A stretch of DNA of 60,052 nucleotides, from contig JAVVHH010000002.1 in assembly GCA_032249615.1 (NCBI GenBank), forward strand, positions 1 through 60,052, given 5' to 3'. Origin of the DNA: JAVVHH01 sp032249615. GTDB lineage: Bacteria; Pseudomonadota; Alphaproteobacteria; Acetobacterales; Acetobacteraceae. This document shows positions 17,177-24,978 of the stretch, in pieces (the stretch's first letter is position 1; every line of letters begins with the position of its first letter). The position numbers and the translations under genes were made by a program. The notes below the pieces were generated by a model that saw nothing but the letters and a program-made list of their open reading frames with translations, had not been told where the DNA came from and searched no databases.

Positions 17177-17880
17177 GCCTGCTCGAGACGCGGGGGCTCG
17201 AGAGCGGCTACGGCACGATCCGGGTTCTATGGGGCGTCGACCTCGCGGTCGGCGAGAACGAGACAGTGGTGCTGCTCGGGCCGAACGGTGCGGGCAAGAC
17301 CACGCTGCTCAAATGCCTGGTCGGGCTGTTGCCGGCGACCGGCGGCACGATTCGCCTCGCGGGCGCCGACATCACTCGGCTATCGCCCCGGGCACGGGTG
17401 CGCATGGGGCTGAGCTACATGTCGGAGCTGGGAGTGTTCCCCGATCTGACGGTTGCGGAGAACCTCGACCTCGGCGCGCTATTTGTCGACCGCGCCGTGG
17501 CGCGACGGCGGCGGGAGGGACTGTATGCGCTGTTCCCGATCTTGACCGAGAAGCGGCATCAGGCGGCCGGCGGCCTGTCCGGCGGGCAGCGCAAGATGCT
17601 GGGAGTGGCCAAGGCGCTGGCGGCCGAGCCGAAACTGCTGGTGATGGACGAGCCCTCGGCGGGCCTCTCGCCGCTGATGGTGTCGACCGTCATCGACTCG
17701 CTGGCGGCCTGCCGGTCGGATGGGTTGTCGCTGCTGATCGCGGAACAGAACGTCAAGTTCCTGGGGCTGGGGGACCGGGTGTTCACCATGGAGGGCGGCC
17801 GGATCGCCTTCGGGGGCACGCCGGCGGAGATCCAAGCCGATGACGGTCTGCGCCGGGCGTATTTCGGGTTAGGTGTCTGA
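17173..17880 (+). CDS. ABC transporter ATPase (LivF-like)
   Basis: A 235-residue cytoplasmic ATPase that pairs with the LivG-like subunit. Walker A GPNGAGKTT, Q loop MSELGVFPDLTVAENL, an intact signature LSGGQRKML, Walker B LLVMDEPSAGL, and the switch histidine position replaced by glutamine (LLIAEQNV), as is common in LivF. It overlaps the LivG-like gene by 4 bases and is followed after 2 bases by a CoA-transferase gene, tying transport to CoA metabolism. Confidence 0.92.
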   Translation: MSLLETRGLESGYGTIRVLWGVDLAVGENETVVLLGPNGAGKTTLLKCLVGLLPATGGTIRLAGADITRLSPRARVRMGLSYMSELGVFPDLTVAENLDLGALFVDRAVARRRREGLYALFPILTEKRHQAAGGLSGGQRKMLGVAKALAAEPKLLVMDEPSAGLSPLMVSTVIDSLAACRSDGLSLLIAEQNVKFLGLGDRVFTMEGGRIAFGGTPAEIQADDGLRRAYFGLGV

Positions 17881-17882
17881 GC

Positions 17883-18995
17883 ATGCTGCCGTTGCAGGGC
17901 ATCAAAGTGGTGGAAGTCGCGCAGAACCTGGCGGGCCCCTATGCGGCCGAGATCCTGGCGGCGCTCGGGGCGGACGTGCTCAAGGTGGAACGGCCCGGCG
18001 GTGACGATGCGCGGGGCTGGGGCCCGCCCTTCGCCAACGGAGCGGCCACCGCGTTTCAGACCGTCAACCGCAACAAGCGCTCGGTCACGCTGGACCTGAA
18101 GCAGCCGGCGGATTGCGAGGTATTGCGCGGGCTGATCGCCGATGCAGACGTGCTCGTGCAGAATCTGCGGCCGGGGTCGCTGGACGCGCTCGGGTTCGAT
18201 GCGGCCAGCTTGCGGGCGGCCCATCCCAGACTGGTCTATTGCTCGCTCTGGGCGTTCGGCGCCGTGGGGCCGATGCGGCTCGAGCCCGGCTACGAGCCGA
18301 TGGTCCAGGCTTTCGCCGGGCTATTTGGGCTCAACGGCTGCGCCGACGGCCCGCCATCCAGGGTCGGGGTGCAGATCCTGGATCTGGGAACAGGGCTCTG
18401 GGCGGCATTGGGCTGCGTGGCGGCGCTGTTCCGGCGGGTGAGCACCGGCGAAGGCGCCGTCGTCGATGCGTCGCTGTTCGAGACGGCGATGGGATGGATG
18501 AGCGTGCCGTTCGCGGCCTTCGCGCAGAGCGGGGTGGTGCCGCCGCGGGATCGGACGGGCAACCCGAAGGTGGTCGTCTTCGAGGCGCTGCCGACGGCGG
18601 ATGGCGAGTTGGTGGTCGCCGCCGCGAACGACCGGCTGTTCGCGAAGCTGGTTCGGGTGCTGGGCCACCCGGAATGGGCGGACGATCCGTGCTGGGCGGA
18701 CAATGCCGGGCGGGTGGCCCACAAGGCCGAGGTGATCGGGGTGATCGCAGCGGTCACGCGGACGCAGCCCTCGGCGCATTGGGCACCGTTGTTCCGGACG
18801 GCGGGGGTGCCGTTCGCGCCGATCAACGATCTGAGCGCACTGCTCGAGGACAAGCAGGTGGCGGCACTCGGGATGCTGCAGACCATCCCGGGGCTCGACA
18901 TTCAAACGATAGGCTTGCCGCTAAGCTTCGACGGCGAACGCCCGGCGATGCGGTCCGCCGCGCCACCGCTCGGGGCGCGCGATGTTCAGTCCTGA
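17883..18995 (+). CDS. Family III (CaiB/BaiF) CoA-transferase
   Basis: A 370-residue cytoplasmic enzyme that moves CoA between carboxylic acids. Family features: GIKVVEVAQNLAGPYAAEIL, LGADVLKVERPGGDDARGWG, NRNKRSVTLDLKQP and FGAVGPMRLEPGYEPMVQAF. The catalytic aspartate lies in AVVDASLFETAM (about Asp197). C-terminal part GVPFAPINDLSALLEDKQV. It directly follows the importer genes and probably gives the imported acid its CoA group. The substrate cannot be read from sequence. Confidence 0.92.
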   Translation: MLPLQGIKVVEVAQNLAGPYAAEILAALGADVLKVERPGGDDARGWGPPFANGAATAFQTVNRNKRSVTLDLKQPADCEVLRGLIADADVLVQNLRPGSLDALGFDAASLRAAHPRLVYCSLWAFGAVGPMRLEPGYEPMVQAFAGLFGLNGCADGPPSRVGVQILDLGTGLWAALGCVAALFRRVSTGEGAVVDASLFETAMGWMSVPFAAFAQSGVVPPRDRTGNPKVVVFEALPTADGELVVAAANDRLFAKLVRVLGHPEWADDPCWADNAGRVAHKAEVIGVIAAVTRTQPSAHWAPLFRTAGVPFAPINDLSALLEDKQVAALGMLQTIPGLDIQTIGLPLSFDGERPAMRSAAPPLGARDVQS

Positions 18996-19848
18996 CCTGC
19001 TCGCCGGCCGGCGGGTGCTGATCACTGGCGGCGGGACCGGCCTGGGGCGCGCGATCGGCGAGCGCTTCCTGGCGCTGGGGGCGTCGCTGGTGATTTGCGG
19101 GCGCCGGGTCGCCGTGCTCGAGCAGACGGCGGCGGAGATGCTGGCGGCCCAGCCGGGCGCGCAGGTCACGACGATGGGCTGCGACGTGCGCGACCCGGCT
19201 GCCGTCGAGGCGATGCTCGACACGATCTGGCAGGACCGGCCGCTCGACATCCTGGTCAACAACGCGGCCGGCAACTTCCTCGCGCAGAGCCATCGGCTGT
19301 CGGTCCGCGCAATCGATGCCGTGCTCGGGATCGTGCTGCATGGGTCGGCCTACTGCACGCTGGGATGCGGACGGCGCTGGATCGCGGCAGGGCGTGGCGG
19401 CACGGTGCTGTCGATCCTGACGCTGTCAGCCCTGTCGGGTGCGGCGTTCACGGTGCCCTCGGCGATGGCCAAGGCGGGCGTGCTCGCGATGACGCGCAGC
19501 TTGGCGGCCGAGTGGGGCCCGAAGGGCATACGCTGCGTCGCGGTGGCGCCGGGGTCGTTCCCGACGGCGGGCGCGTCGGCAGGGCTGGCGCCGGCCGCGC
19601 TGCAGAAGCCGCCCCCTGCGCGCACCATCCCGCTCGGCCGGGTCGGTGAGTACCGGGAACTGATGGATGCCTGCAGCTTCCTTGTCTCCGACCTTGCTTC
19701 CTATGTGAATGGTGAGTGCCTGGTGGTGGATGGCGGCAAGCAGTTCCTCTCGGGCTCGGCGCAGAACGACACGGCCACGCTGCTGGGCTGGAGCGATGAG
19801 CAATGGGATGCATTGCGCCCTGCCAAACCGGCGCGATCTGAGAAATAG
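18982..19848 (+). CDS. Short-chain dehydrogenase/reductase similar to 2,4-dienoyl-CoA reductase
   Basis: A 288-residue NAD(P)-dependent oxidoreductase. Rossmann motif TGGGTGLGRAIG (residues 15-26), CDVRD, and NNAAGNF in place of NNAG. The usual YxxxK reads SAMAK within FTVPSAMAKAGVLAMTRSLA, followed by AAEWG. This arrangement, with serine where most SDRs have tyrosine, is that of mitochondrial-type 2,4-dienoyl-CoA reductases, which use a tyrosine elsewhere. The end NGECLVVDGGKQFLSGS also fits. It overlaps the CoA-transferase gene by 14 bases. Suggests that the pathway handles an unsaturated acyl-CoA. Confidence 0.82.
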   Translation: MFSPDLLAGRRVLITGGGTGLGRAIGERFLALGASLVICGRRVAVLEQTAAEMLAAQPGAQVTTMGCDVRDPAAVEAMLDTIWQDRPLDILVNNAAGNFLAQSHRLSVRAIDAVLGIVLHGSAYCTLGCGRRWIAAGRGGTVLSILTLSALSGAAFTVPSAMAKAGVLAMTRSLAAEWGPKGIRCVAVAPGSFPTAGASAGLAPAALQKPPPARTIPLGRVGEYRELMDACSFLVSDLASYVNGECLVVDGGKQFLSGSAQNDTATLLGWSDEQWDALRPAKPARSEK

Positions 19849-19857
19849 GAGGCAGGA

Positions 19858-20916
19858 ATGAGCGACCAACTCGCCGATAGCGCGCAACGGCTGTTCAGCC
19901 AGCATGTCGACAAGGCCGTCCTGAAGGCGGCAGAAGCAGGGCAGTTCCCAAAGGCGCTGTGGGATGCGGTGGTCGAAGCCGGGTTCACCGCGGCGCTGCT
20001 GCCGGAGGAGGCGGGCGGCTTCGGGGCGAGCCCGGCGGAGGCGCTGCGGCTGCTGCAGATCGCAGCCGAACATACCGCGCCCATTCCGCTGGCCGAGACG
20101 ATGCTGGCGGGCTGGCTGTTGGCGCGGGCCGGGCTGCCGGTGCCGGAGGGGGTGTTGACCCTCGCGCCGGTGCGCAGGGGAGAGCGGCTCGAGCTGGCGC
20201 GCGAGGGCAACGGCTGGCGGCTGCGCGGGACCGCGAGCCGGGTGCCCTGGGCGCGGGACGCCGCGGCGCTGGCGGTGCTGGCGGCGGGACCAGGCGGGCC
20301 GATGGTGGCGTGCGTCGTCGCCGACGGCGTGGTGACGGCGCACGACGCCAACGTAGCGGGGGAGCCGCGCGACACGGTCGTGCTGGATCAACTGTTGCCC
20401 GATGCGGCGGTCGCGCCGGTCGATCTGGACGCGGCGGGCCTGCACGCGGCGGGCGCGGCGGTGCGAACGGCGCAGATTGCGGGGGCGCTGTCCCGGGCGC
20501 TGTCGTTGAGCGTGGGCTACGCGCAGACGCGGGTGCAGTTCGGGCGGCCGATCGGCAAGTTCCAGGCGATCCAGCAGAACCTGGCGGTGCTGGCCGGGCA
20601 ATCGGCGGCGGCGATCGCGGCCGCGGACATGGCCGCCGACGCTTTGGGCAAGATGGATGCCGGCCAGCTGTCGCCCATGCTGGTCGGTGCGGCGAAGGCG
20701 CGGGCGGGCGAGGCCGCGAGCATCGCCGCCGGGCTCGCGCACCAGTCCCACGGGGCGATCGGGTTCACCCAGGAATACGACCTCCATTACGCGACGAGGC
20801 GGCTCTGGTCGTGGCGGGACGAGTTCGGCAACGAGGCGGAGTGGAACATCGTCGTCGGGCGCGCGGCGCTCGCGGCGGGAGCGGAGGGGCTGTGGCCGGC
20901 GCTGACGGCAGCATGA
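19858..20916 (+). CDS. Acyl-CoA dehydrogenase family protein, probable non-catalytic subunit
   Basis: A 352-residue flavoprotein-family member with the three-domain ACAD fold. Early helical region LWDAVVEAGFTAALLPEEAG, a shortened middle beta domain, and C-terminal helices containing TRVQFGRPIGKFQAIQQNLA. The end HQSHGAIGFTQEYDLHYATR is typical of small-subunit FadE proteins. By eye alignment through FGRPIG, the position of the isovaleryl-CoA-dehydrogenase type catalytic glutamate holds glycine. A very strong ribosome site (AGGAGG) precedes the ATG. It overlaps the following synthetase by 4 bases. Confidence 0.88.
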   Translation: MSDQLADSAQRLFSQHVDKAVLKAAEAGQFPKALWDAVVEAGFTAALLPEEAGGFGASPAEALRLLQIAAEHTAPIPLAETMLAGWLLARAGLPVPEGVLTLAPVRRGERLELAREGNGWRLRGTASRVPWARDAAALAVLAAGPGGPMVACVVADGVVTAHDANVAGEPRDTVVLDQLLPDAAVAPVDLDAAGLHAAGAAVRTAQIAGALSRALSLSVGYAQTRVQFGRPIGKFQAIQQNLAVLAGQSAAAIAAADMAADALGKMDAGQLSPMLVGAAKARAGEAASIAAGLAHQSHGAIGFTQEYDLHYATRRLWSWRDEFGNEAEWNIVVGRAALAAGAEGLWPALTAA

Positions 20917-23045
20917 CCCTGCCGCCGCAGGAGAGCCCGCTCGCCCCCATGCTGTCCCCGCGGTCGATCGCGGTGATCGGCGCGTCGCCGGACCCGCACA
21001 AGATCCGCGGACAAGTGCTCAGCATCCTGCTGCGCAACGGGTTCGATGGCCGGGTCGTGCCGGTCAACCCGAGCTACGCGGAGATCGAGGGCCTCCGCTG
21101 CTTTCCGACGATCGCGGCGGCAGGCGAGCCCGTCGATCTGGCGATCATCGTCATCCCGGCGGCGGCGGTGCTGGCGTCCTTGGAAGAGTGCGCGGCGGCG
21201 GGGGTGCGGTTCGCGATCGTCATCTCGTCGGGGTTCGCCGAAGACGACGCGGCGCCCGCCGGGATGCAGGAACAGGTGGCGGCCCTGGCCCGGCGAACCG
21301 GGATGCGGATCAGCGGGCCGAACGGCGAAGGCTTCCACAACGAGATCGCCCGGGTCAGCGCGACGTTCAGCCCGGCCGTCGACCGGCAGAGCGACACCAA
21401 TCCCGTCGCCTGCAAGGCGCGGATCGGTGTCGTGGCGCAGAGCGGCGGCATGGGCTTCGCGCTCTACAACCGCGGCCGAGCGCTGGGCCTCTCGTTCAGC
21501 ACGGTGGTCACGACCGGGAACGAGGCGGACCTCACGGCGGCGGATTTCCTGGCCCACATGGCCGCCGACCCCGACACGGCCGGTATCCTGCTGTTCATCG
21601 AAACTATCCGCGACGCGGGGGCTTTCGCCGCGGCGGCCGATGCGGCGCGGGACGCGGGCAAATTCATCGTCGCGATCAAGGTGGGGCGCTCTGAAGTGGG
21701 CAAGCTGGCCGCCGCCTCGCATACGGCGAGCATGGCGGGCTGGAATGCGGGCTACGACGCGATGTTCCACCGGCACGGGATCATTGCCGCCTCGGAGCTG
21801 GACGAAGCCTTGACCCTTGCTGCGGCTCTGGCGGCCAACCCGGTGGCGGCGGGTGACCGCGTGGGCGTCGTCACCATCTCGGGCGGCGCGGGGGCCTGGG
21901 CGGCCGATTTGCTGGAGGCGGCCGGGCTTCGCCTGCCGCCGCTGTCGACGGACACGCAGACGGCGATCCGCACCTTCATCCCTTCCTACGGCAGCGCGCG
22001 GAACCCGGTCGATTTGACGGCCGGCGGCGCCGCGGGGGGCGGCACGCTCCGCACCGTGGGCCTGATGCTCGACGACCCGGCGATAGACATCGTCGCTGTC
22101 GTCACGACGTTGGCCAACCCGGCGCGTGTTTCCCTCGAGGCCCCTGCGCTGGCGGCCTTGCTCGCCGCCCGGCGCAAGCCGGTGCTGTTCTACAGCTACA
22201 CGCTCCCGTCGCCGTTGGGCCGGCAGGTGCTGGCCGATGCGGGCGCGGTCATCTGCCCGACCATGGCGATGCTCGCAGAGGCGGCCCGCGTGCTCGCCGA
22301 CCGTGGCCGGCAGGTCCCCCGCTCGGCTCTACCGCCGCCCTTTGCCGTCGCGCTCTCCGGGCCCGCCGGGACGGTGCCGGAGCATGCGACCAAGGCGATG
22401 CTGGCCGCGTGCGGGGCTGTCGTGGCGCCGGGTCGCTTGGTGACGGAGAGGGCGGGCCTCGCAGACGCCGCGCAAGCCCTGGGTTTCCCGCTCGCCCTCA
22501 AGATCCAGTCGCCCGCGATCCCGCACAAGACCGAGGCGGACGGCGTGCGGCTTGGGATCGGCGACCTCGCGGCGCTGGAGGCGGCTTTCGACGCCGTCAT
22601 GGCGGGCGCGCGCGCCTATGCCCCGGACGCGCCTCTCGACGGCGTTCTGGTCGAGAGGATGGCGGCGGCCGGGACCGAGATGATCGTGGGCGTCGTGCGG
22701 GACCCGACCTTCGGGCCCGTGGTCACCGTCGGCGCAGGCGGCACGGCGACGGAACTGTTCCGGGACATCGTGCATCGGCTGGCGCCCGTGGACGAGCAGG
22801 AGGCTGCGGCGATGGTGCGGAGCCTGCGCAGCGCCCCTCTGCTCGACGGCTACCGCGGCGCGCCCGAGGCCGATGTGCCGGCCCTTGCCGTCTTGGTCAG
22901 CCTCGTCTCCCGCCTCGCCCATGCCGGCCGCGACGCGGTGGCGGAACTGGAACTCAACCCGGTGATCGTCCATCCTGCGGGCCAGGGCTGCACGATCGCC
23001 GACGCTTTGCTTGTGCTATCCCCCGCAACCTCGATGGAGGGCTGA
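20913..23045 (+). CDS. ADP-forming acyl-CoA synthetase (fused alpha and beta parts)
   Basis: A 710-residue enzyme that makes acyl-CoA from acid, CoA and ATP, or runs in reverse. CoA-binding domain at ~10-110 (LSPRSIAVIGASPDPHKIRG, VPVNPSYAEIEG) and succinyl-CoA-ligase-like domains at ~150-470. The expected phosphohistidine lies in SHTASMAGWNAGYDAM (about His269). A C-terminal ATP-grasp domain starts around 490 (LALKIQSPAIPHKTEADGVR) and includes VGVVRDPTFGPVVTVGAGGT and ELELNPVIV. ATG 20913 overlaps the dehydrogenase stop. The frame is open far upstream, but that is the dehydrogenase gene read out of frame. Confidence 0.92.
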   Translation: MTLPPQESPLAPMLSPRSIAVIGASPDPHKIRGQVLSILLRNGFDGRVVPVNPSYAEIEGLRCFPTIAAAGEPVDLAIIVIPAAAVLASLEECAAAGVRFAIVISSGFAEDDAAPAGMQEQVAALARRTGMRISGPNGEGFHNEIARVSATFSPAVDRQSDTNPVACKARIGVVAQSGGMGFALYNRGRALGLSFSTVVTTGNEADLTAADFLAHMAADPDTAGILLFIETIRDAGAFAAAADAARDAGKFIVAIKVGRSEVGKLAAASHTASMAGWNAGYDAMFHRHGIIAASELDEALTLAAALAANPVAAGDRVGVVTISGGAGAWAADLLEAAGLRLPPLSTDTQTAIRTFIPSYGSARNPVDLTAGGAAGGGTLRTVGLMLDDPAIDIVAVVTTLANPARVSLEAPALAALLAARRKPVLFYSYTLPSPLGRQVLADAGAVICPTMAMLAEAARVLADRGRQVPRSALPPPFAVALSGPAGTVPEHATKAMLAACGAVVAPGRLVTERAGLADAAQALGFPLALKIQSPAIPHKTEADGVRLGIGDLAALEAAFDAVMAGARAYAPDAPLDGVLVERMAAAGTEMIVGVVRDPTFGPVVTVGAGGTATELFRDIVHRLAPVDEQEAAAMVRSLRSAPLLDGYRGAPEADVPALAVLVSLVSRLAHAGRDAVAELELNPVIVHPAGQGCTIADALLVLSPATSMEG

Positions 23046-23047
23046 TC

Positions 23048-24217
23048 ATGCCGACGCTCGCGTTCGCCACCCCACCCCAGCCGACCAACGCCGCCGAGGC
23101 GCTCCGGGCGGAGGTGCGCGGCTTCCTCGCCACCGAGCTGTCGGACCGCACGGCGCAGCAGAAGGCCGAGTCCTGGAGCGGCCACGACCGCGGCTTCAGC
23201 CGCAAGATGGGCGAGCGGGGCTGGCTCGGGATGACGTGGCCCAAGCGGTATGGCGGGCACGAGCGCACCGCGCTCGAGCGCTACGTGGTGCAGGAAGAGA
23301 TGCTCGCGGCGGGCGCGCCGGTCGGCTATCACTGGGTGGCCGACCGGCAGAGCGGGCCGAGCATCCTGAAAAACGGGACGGAGGCGCAGCGGCAAGAGAT
23401 CCTGCCCAAGATCGCCGCCGGCGAGTGCTCGTTCTGCATCGGCATGAGCGAGCCGGATTCCGGGTCTGACCTCGCCGCGGCGCGGACGCGGGCGCAGCGG
23501 GTGCAAGGCGGTTGGCTGGTCAGCGGCACCAAGGTCTGGACCTCGTCGGCGCACATCGCCGATTACATGATCCTGTTCTGCCGCACCGGCGACAAATCGG
23601 CCGACGACCGGCACGCCGGCGCCAGCCAGTTCGTCGTCGACATGCACAAGGCGCGCAACGGCGGCGGCATGACGGTGCGCCCCATCATCGACATGACGGG
23701 TGGCCACCATTTCAACGAGGTGATCCTCGACGACATGCTGCTGCCGGAAGACGCGCTACTGGGGCAGGAGGGCGATGGCTGGAAGCAGGTCACCGGCGAA
23801 CTGGCGTTCGAGCGGTCCGGGCCGGACCGCTTCCTCTCGAGCTTCGCGCTGTTGGCCGAGGCGGTGCGCGCGCTGGGGCCCTCGGCCGACGACCGTGCTG
23901 CGGCGGCGATCGGGCGCCTGACGTCGCATATCCTCGCCTTGCGGCGGCTGTCGCGCTCGATCGCCGGCATGCTGCAGGCGGGCGAGGACCCGGCTCTGCA
24001 AGCGTCGCTCGTCAAGGATCTGGGCAACGTGCTCGAGCAGGAGACCGTCGAGGTGATTCGCCTGCTGGCCGATGTCGAACCATCGATGGGCGACGGCGCC
24101 GGGCCGCTCTCGGCGGTGCTGGCGCGGCTCATCATGACAGCGCCCTCGTTCTCGCTGCGGGGCGGCACGCGGGAGATCCTGCGCGGGATCATCGCCCGCG
24201 GGTTGGGCCTCCGTTGA
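23048..24217 (+). CDS. Acyl-CoA dehydrogenase, probable catalytic subunit
   Basis: A 389-residue FAD-dependent dehydrogenase that introduces the alpha-beta double bond into an acyl-CoA. FAD/substrate segment CIGMSEPDSGSDLAAARTRA, then WTSSAHIADYMI. LAFERSGPDRFLSS places a glutamate where isovaleryl- and long-chain acyl-CoA dehydrogenases have the catalytic base. The C-terminal RGGTREILRGIIARG lacks the medium-chain-type base, which supports the former assignment. Start ATG 23048, 2 bases after the synthetase stop. With the 19858-20916 protein it may form a mixed dehydrogenase. Confidence 0.91.
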   Translation: MPTLAFATPPQPTNAAEALRAEVRGFLATELSDRTAQQKAESWSGHDRGFSRKMGERGWLGMTWPKRYGGHERTALERYVVQEEMLAAGAPVGYHWVADRQSGPSILKNGTEAQRQEILPKIAAGECSFCIGMSEPDSGSDLAAARTRAQRVQGGWLVSGTKVWTSSAHIADYMILFCRTGDKSADDRHAGASQFVVDMHKARNGGGMTVRPIIDMTGGHHFNEVILDDMLLPEDALLGQEGDGWKQVTGELAFERSGPDRFLSSFALLAEAVRALGPSADDRAAAAIGRLTSHILALRRLSRSIAGMLQAGEDPALQASLVKDLGNVLEQETVEVIRLLADVEPSMGDGAGPLSAVLARLIMTAPSFSLRGGTREILRGIIARGLGLR

Positions 24218-24978
24218 GCGACGTCCGCATCAGCACCGATGGCCATGTTGGGATCGCCGAGATCTGCCGGGCGCCGAACAACTTCTTCGATATCCCGCTC
24301 ATCCGGGATCTCGCCGCCGCGTTCGAGGGGTTCGACGCCGATCCGAATATCCGGAGCATCGTGCTCTGCGCAGAGGGCAAGAACTTCTGCGCCGGCGCCA
24401 ACTTCGCCTCCCCGGCGCGCGACACCGTCGGCGACCGCCAAGGGGGCCATCTCTACCAGCAAGCCGTACGGCTGTTCCGCTGCGAAAGGCCGATCGTCGC
24501 CGCCGTGCAGGGCGCCGCGGTGGGGGGCGGGTTGGGGTTGGCGATGGTGGCCGACTTCCGCGTCGCCTCGGCCGAGTCCCGTTTCACCGCCAACTTCAAC
24601 CGGCTGGGGTTCCACCCGGGCTTCGGGCTGAGCGTGACGCTCAAGCGCGCCATCGGTGAGCAGAAGGCGGCGCTGCTGTTCTACACCGGGCGGCGGATCG
24701 GCGGGGAGGAGGCCGAGAGAATCGGCCTCGTCGACGTGCTCGCGCCCGCAGAGTCGCTTCGGGAGGCCGCGCTGGCCTTGGCGAAAGAGATCGCGGTGTC
24801 GGCGCCCCTCGCCGTCGCCTCGACCCGGCGCACGCTCCGGCGCGGACTGGCCGACGCCGTGGCCGCGATCACCGACCACGAATTGGCCGAGCAGCAGCAG
24901 CATTTCCAAACCGAGGACTTCAAGGAAGGCGTGGCCGCCATGGCCGAACGCCGGCCGCCCGCCTTCACCGGGCGCTGA
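24214..24978 (+). CDS. Crotonase-superfamily protein (enoyl-CoA hydratase/isomerase-like)
   Basis: A 254-residue crotonase-fold enzyme. The oxyanion-hole segments are present: EGKNFCAGANF and GAAVGGGLGLAMVADFRVAS. The two glutamates that make a hydratase (in CELA and PEILLG of rat enoyl-CoA hydratase) are both glycine here (GLGLA; FHPGFGLS). It is therefore unlikely to be a standard hydratase; isomerase, hydrolase or C-C lyase activity is possible. Start TTG 24214 overlaps the dehydrogenase stop (TTGA). Last gene of the block; its TGA abuts the TGA of gspD on the other strand. Confidence 0.88.
   Translation: MSDVRISTDGHVGIAEICRAPNNFFDIPLIRDLAAAFEGFDADPNIRSIVLCAEGKNFCAGANFASPARDTVGDRQGGHLYQQAVRLFRCERPIVAAVQGAAVGGGLGLAMVADFRVASAESRFTANFNRLGFHPGFGLSVTLKRAIGEQKAALLFYTGRRIGGEEAERIGLVDVLAPAESLREAALALAKEIAVSAPLAVASTRRTLRRGLADAVAAITDHELAEQQQHFQTEDFKEGVAAMAERRPPAFTGR

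Noticed and set aside
19959..20912. Long upstream extension of the acyl-CoA synthetase frame
   Set aside because: It is the acyl-CoA dehydrogenase gene read in another frame (Gly/Arg-rich); the CoA-binding domain begins right after ATG 20913.
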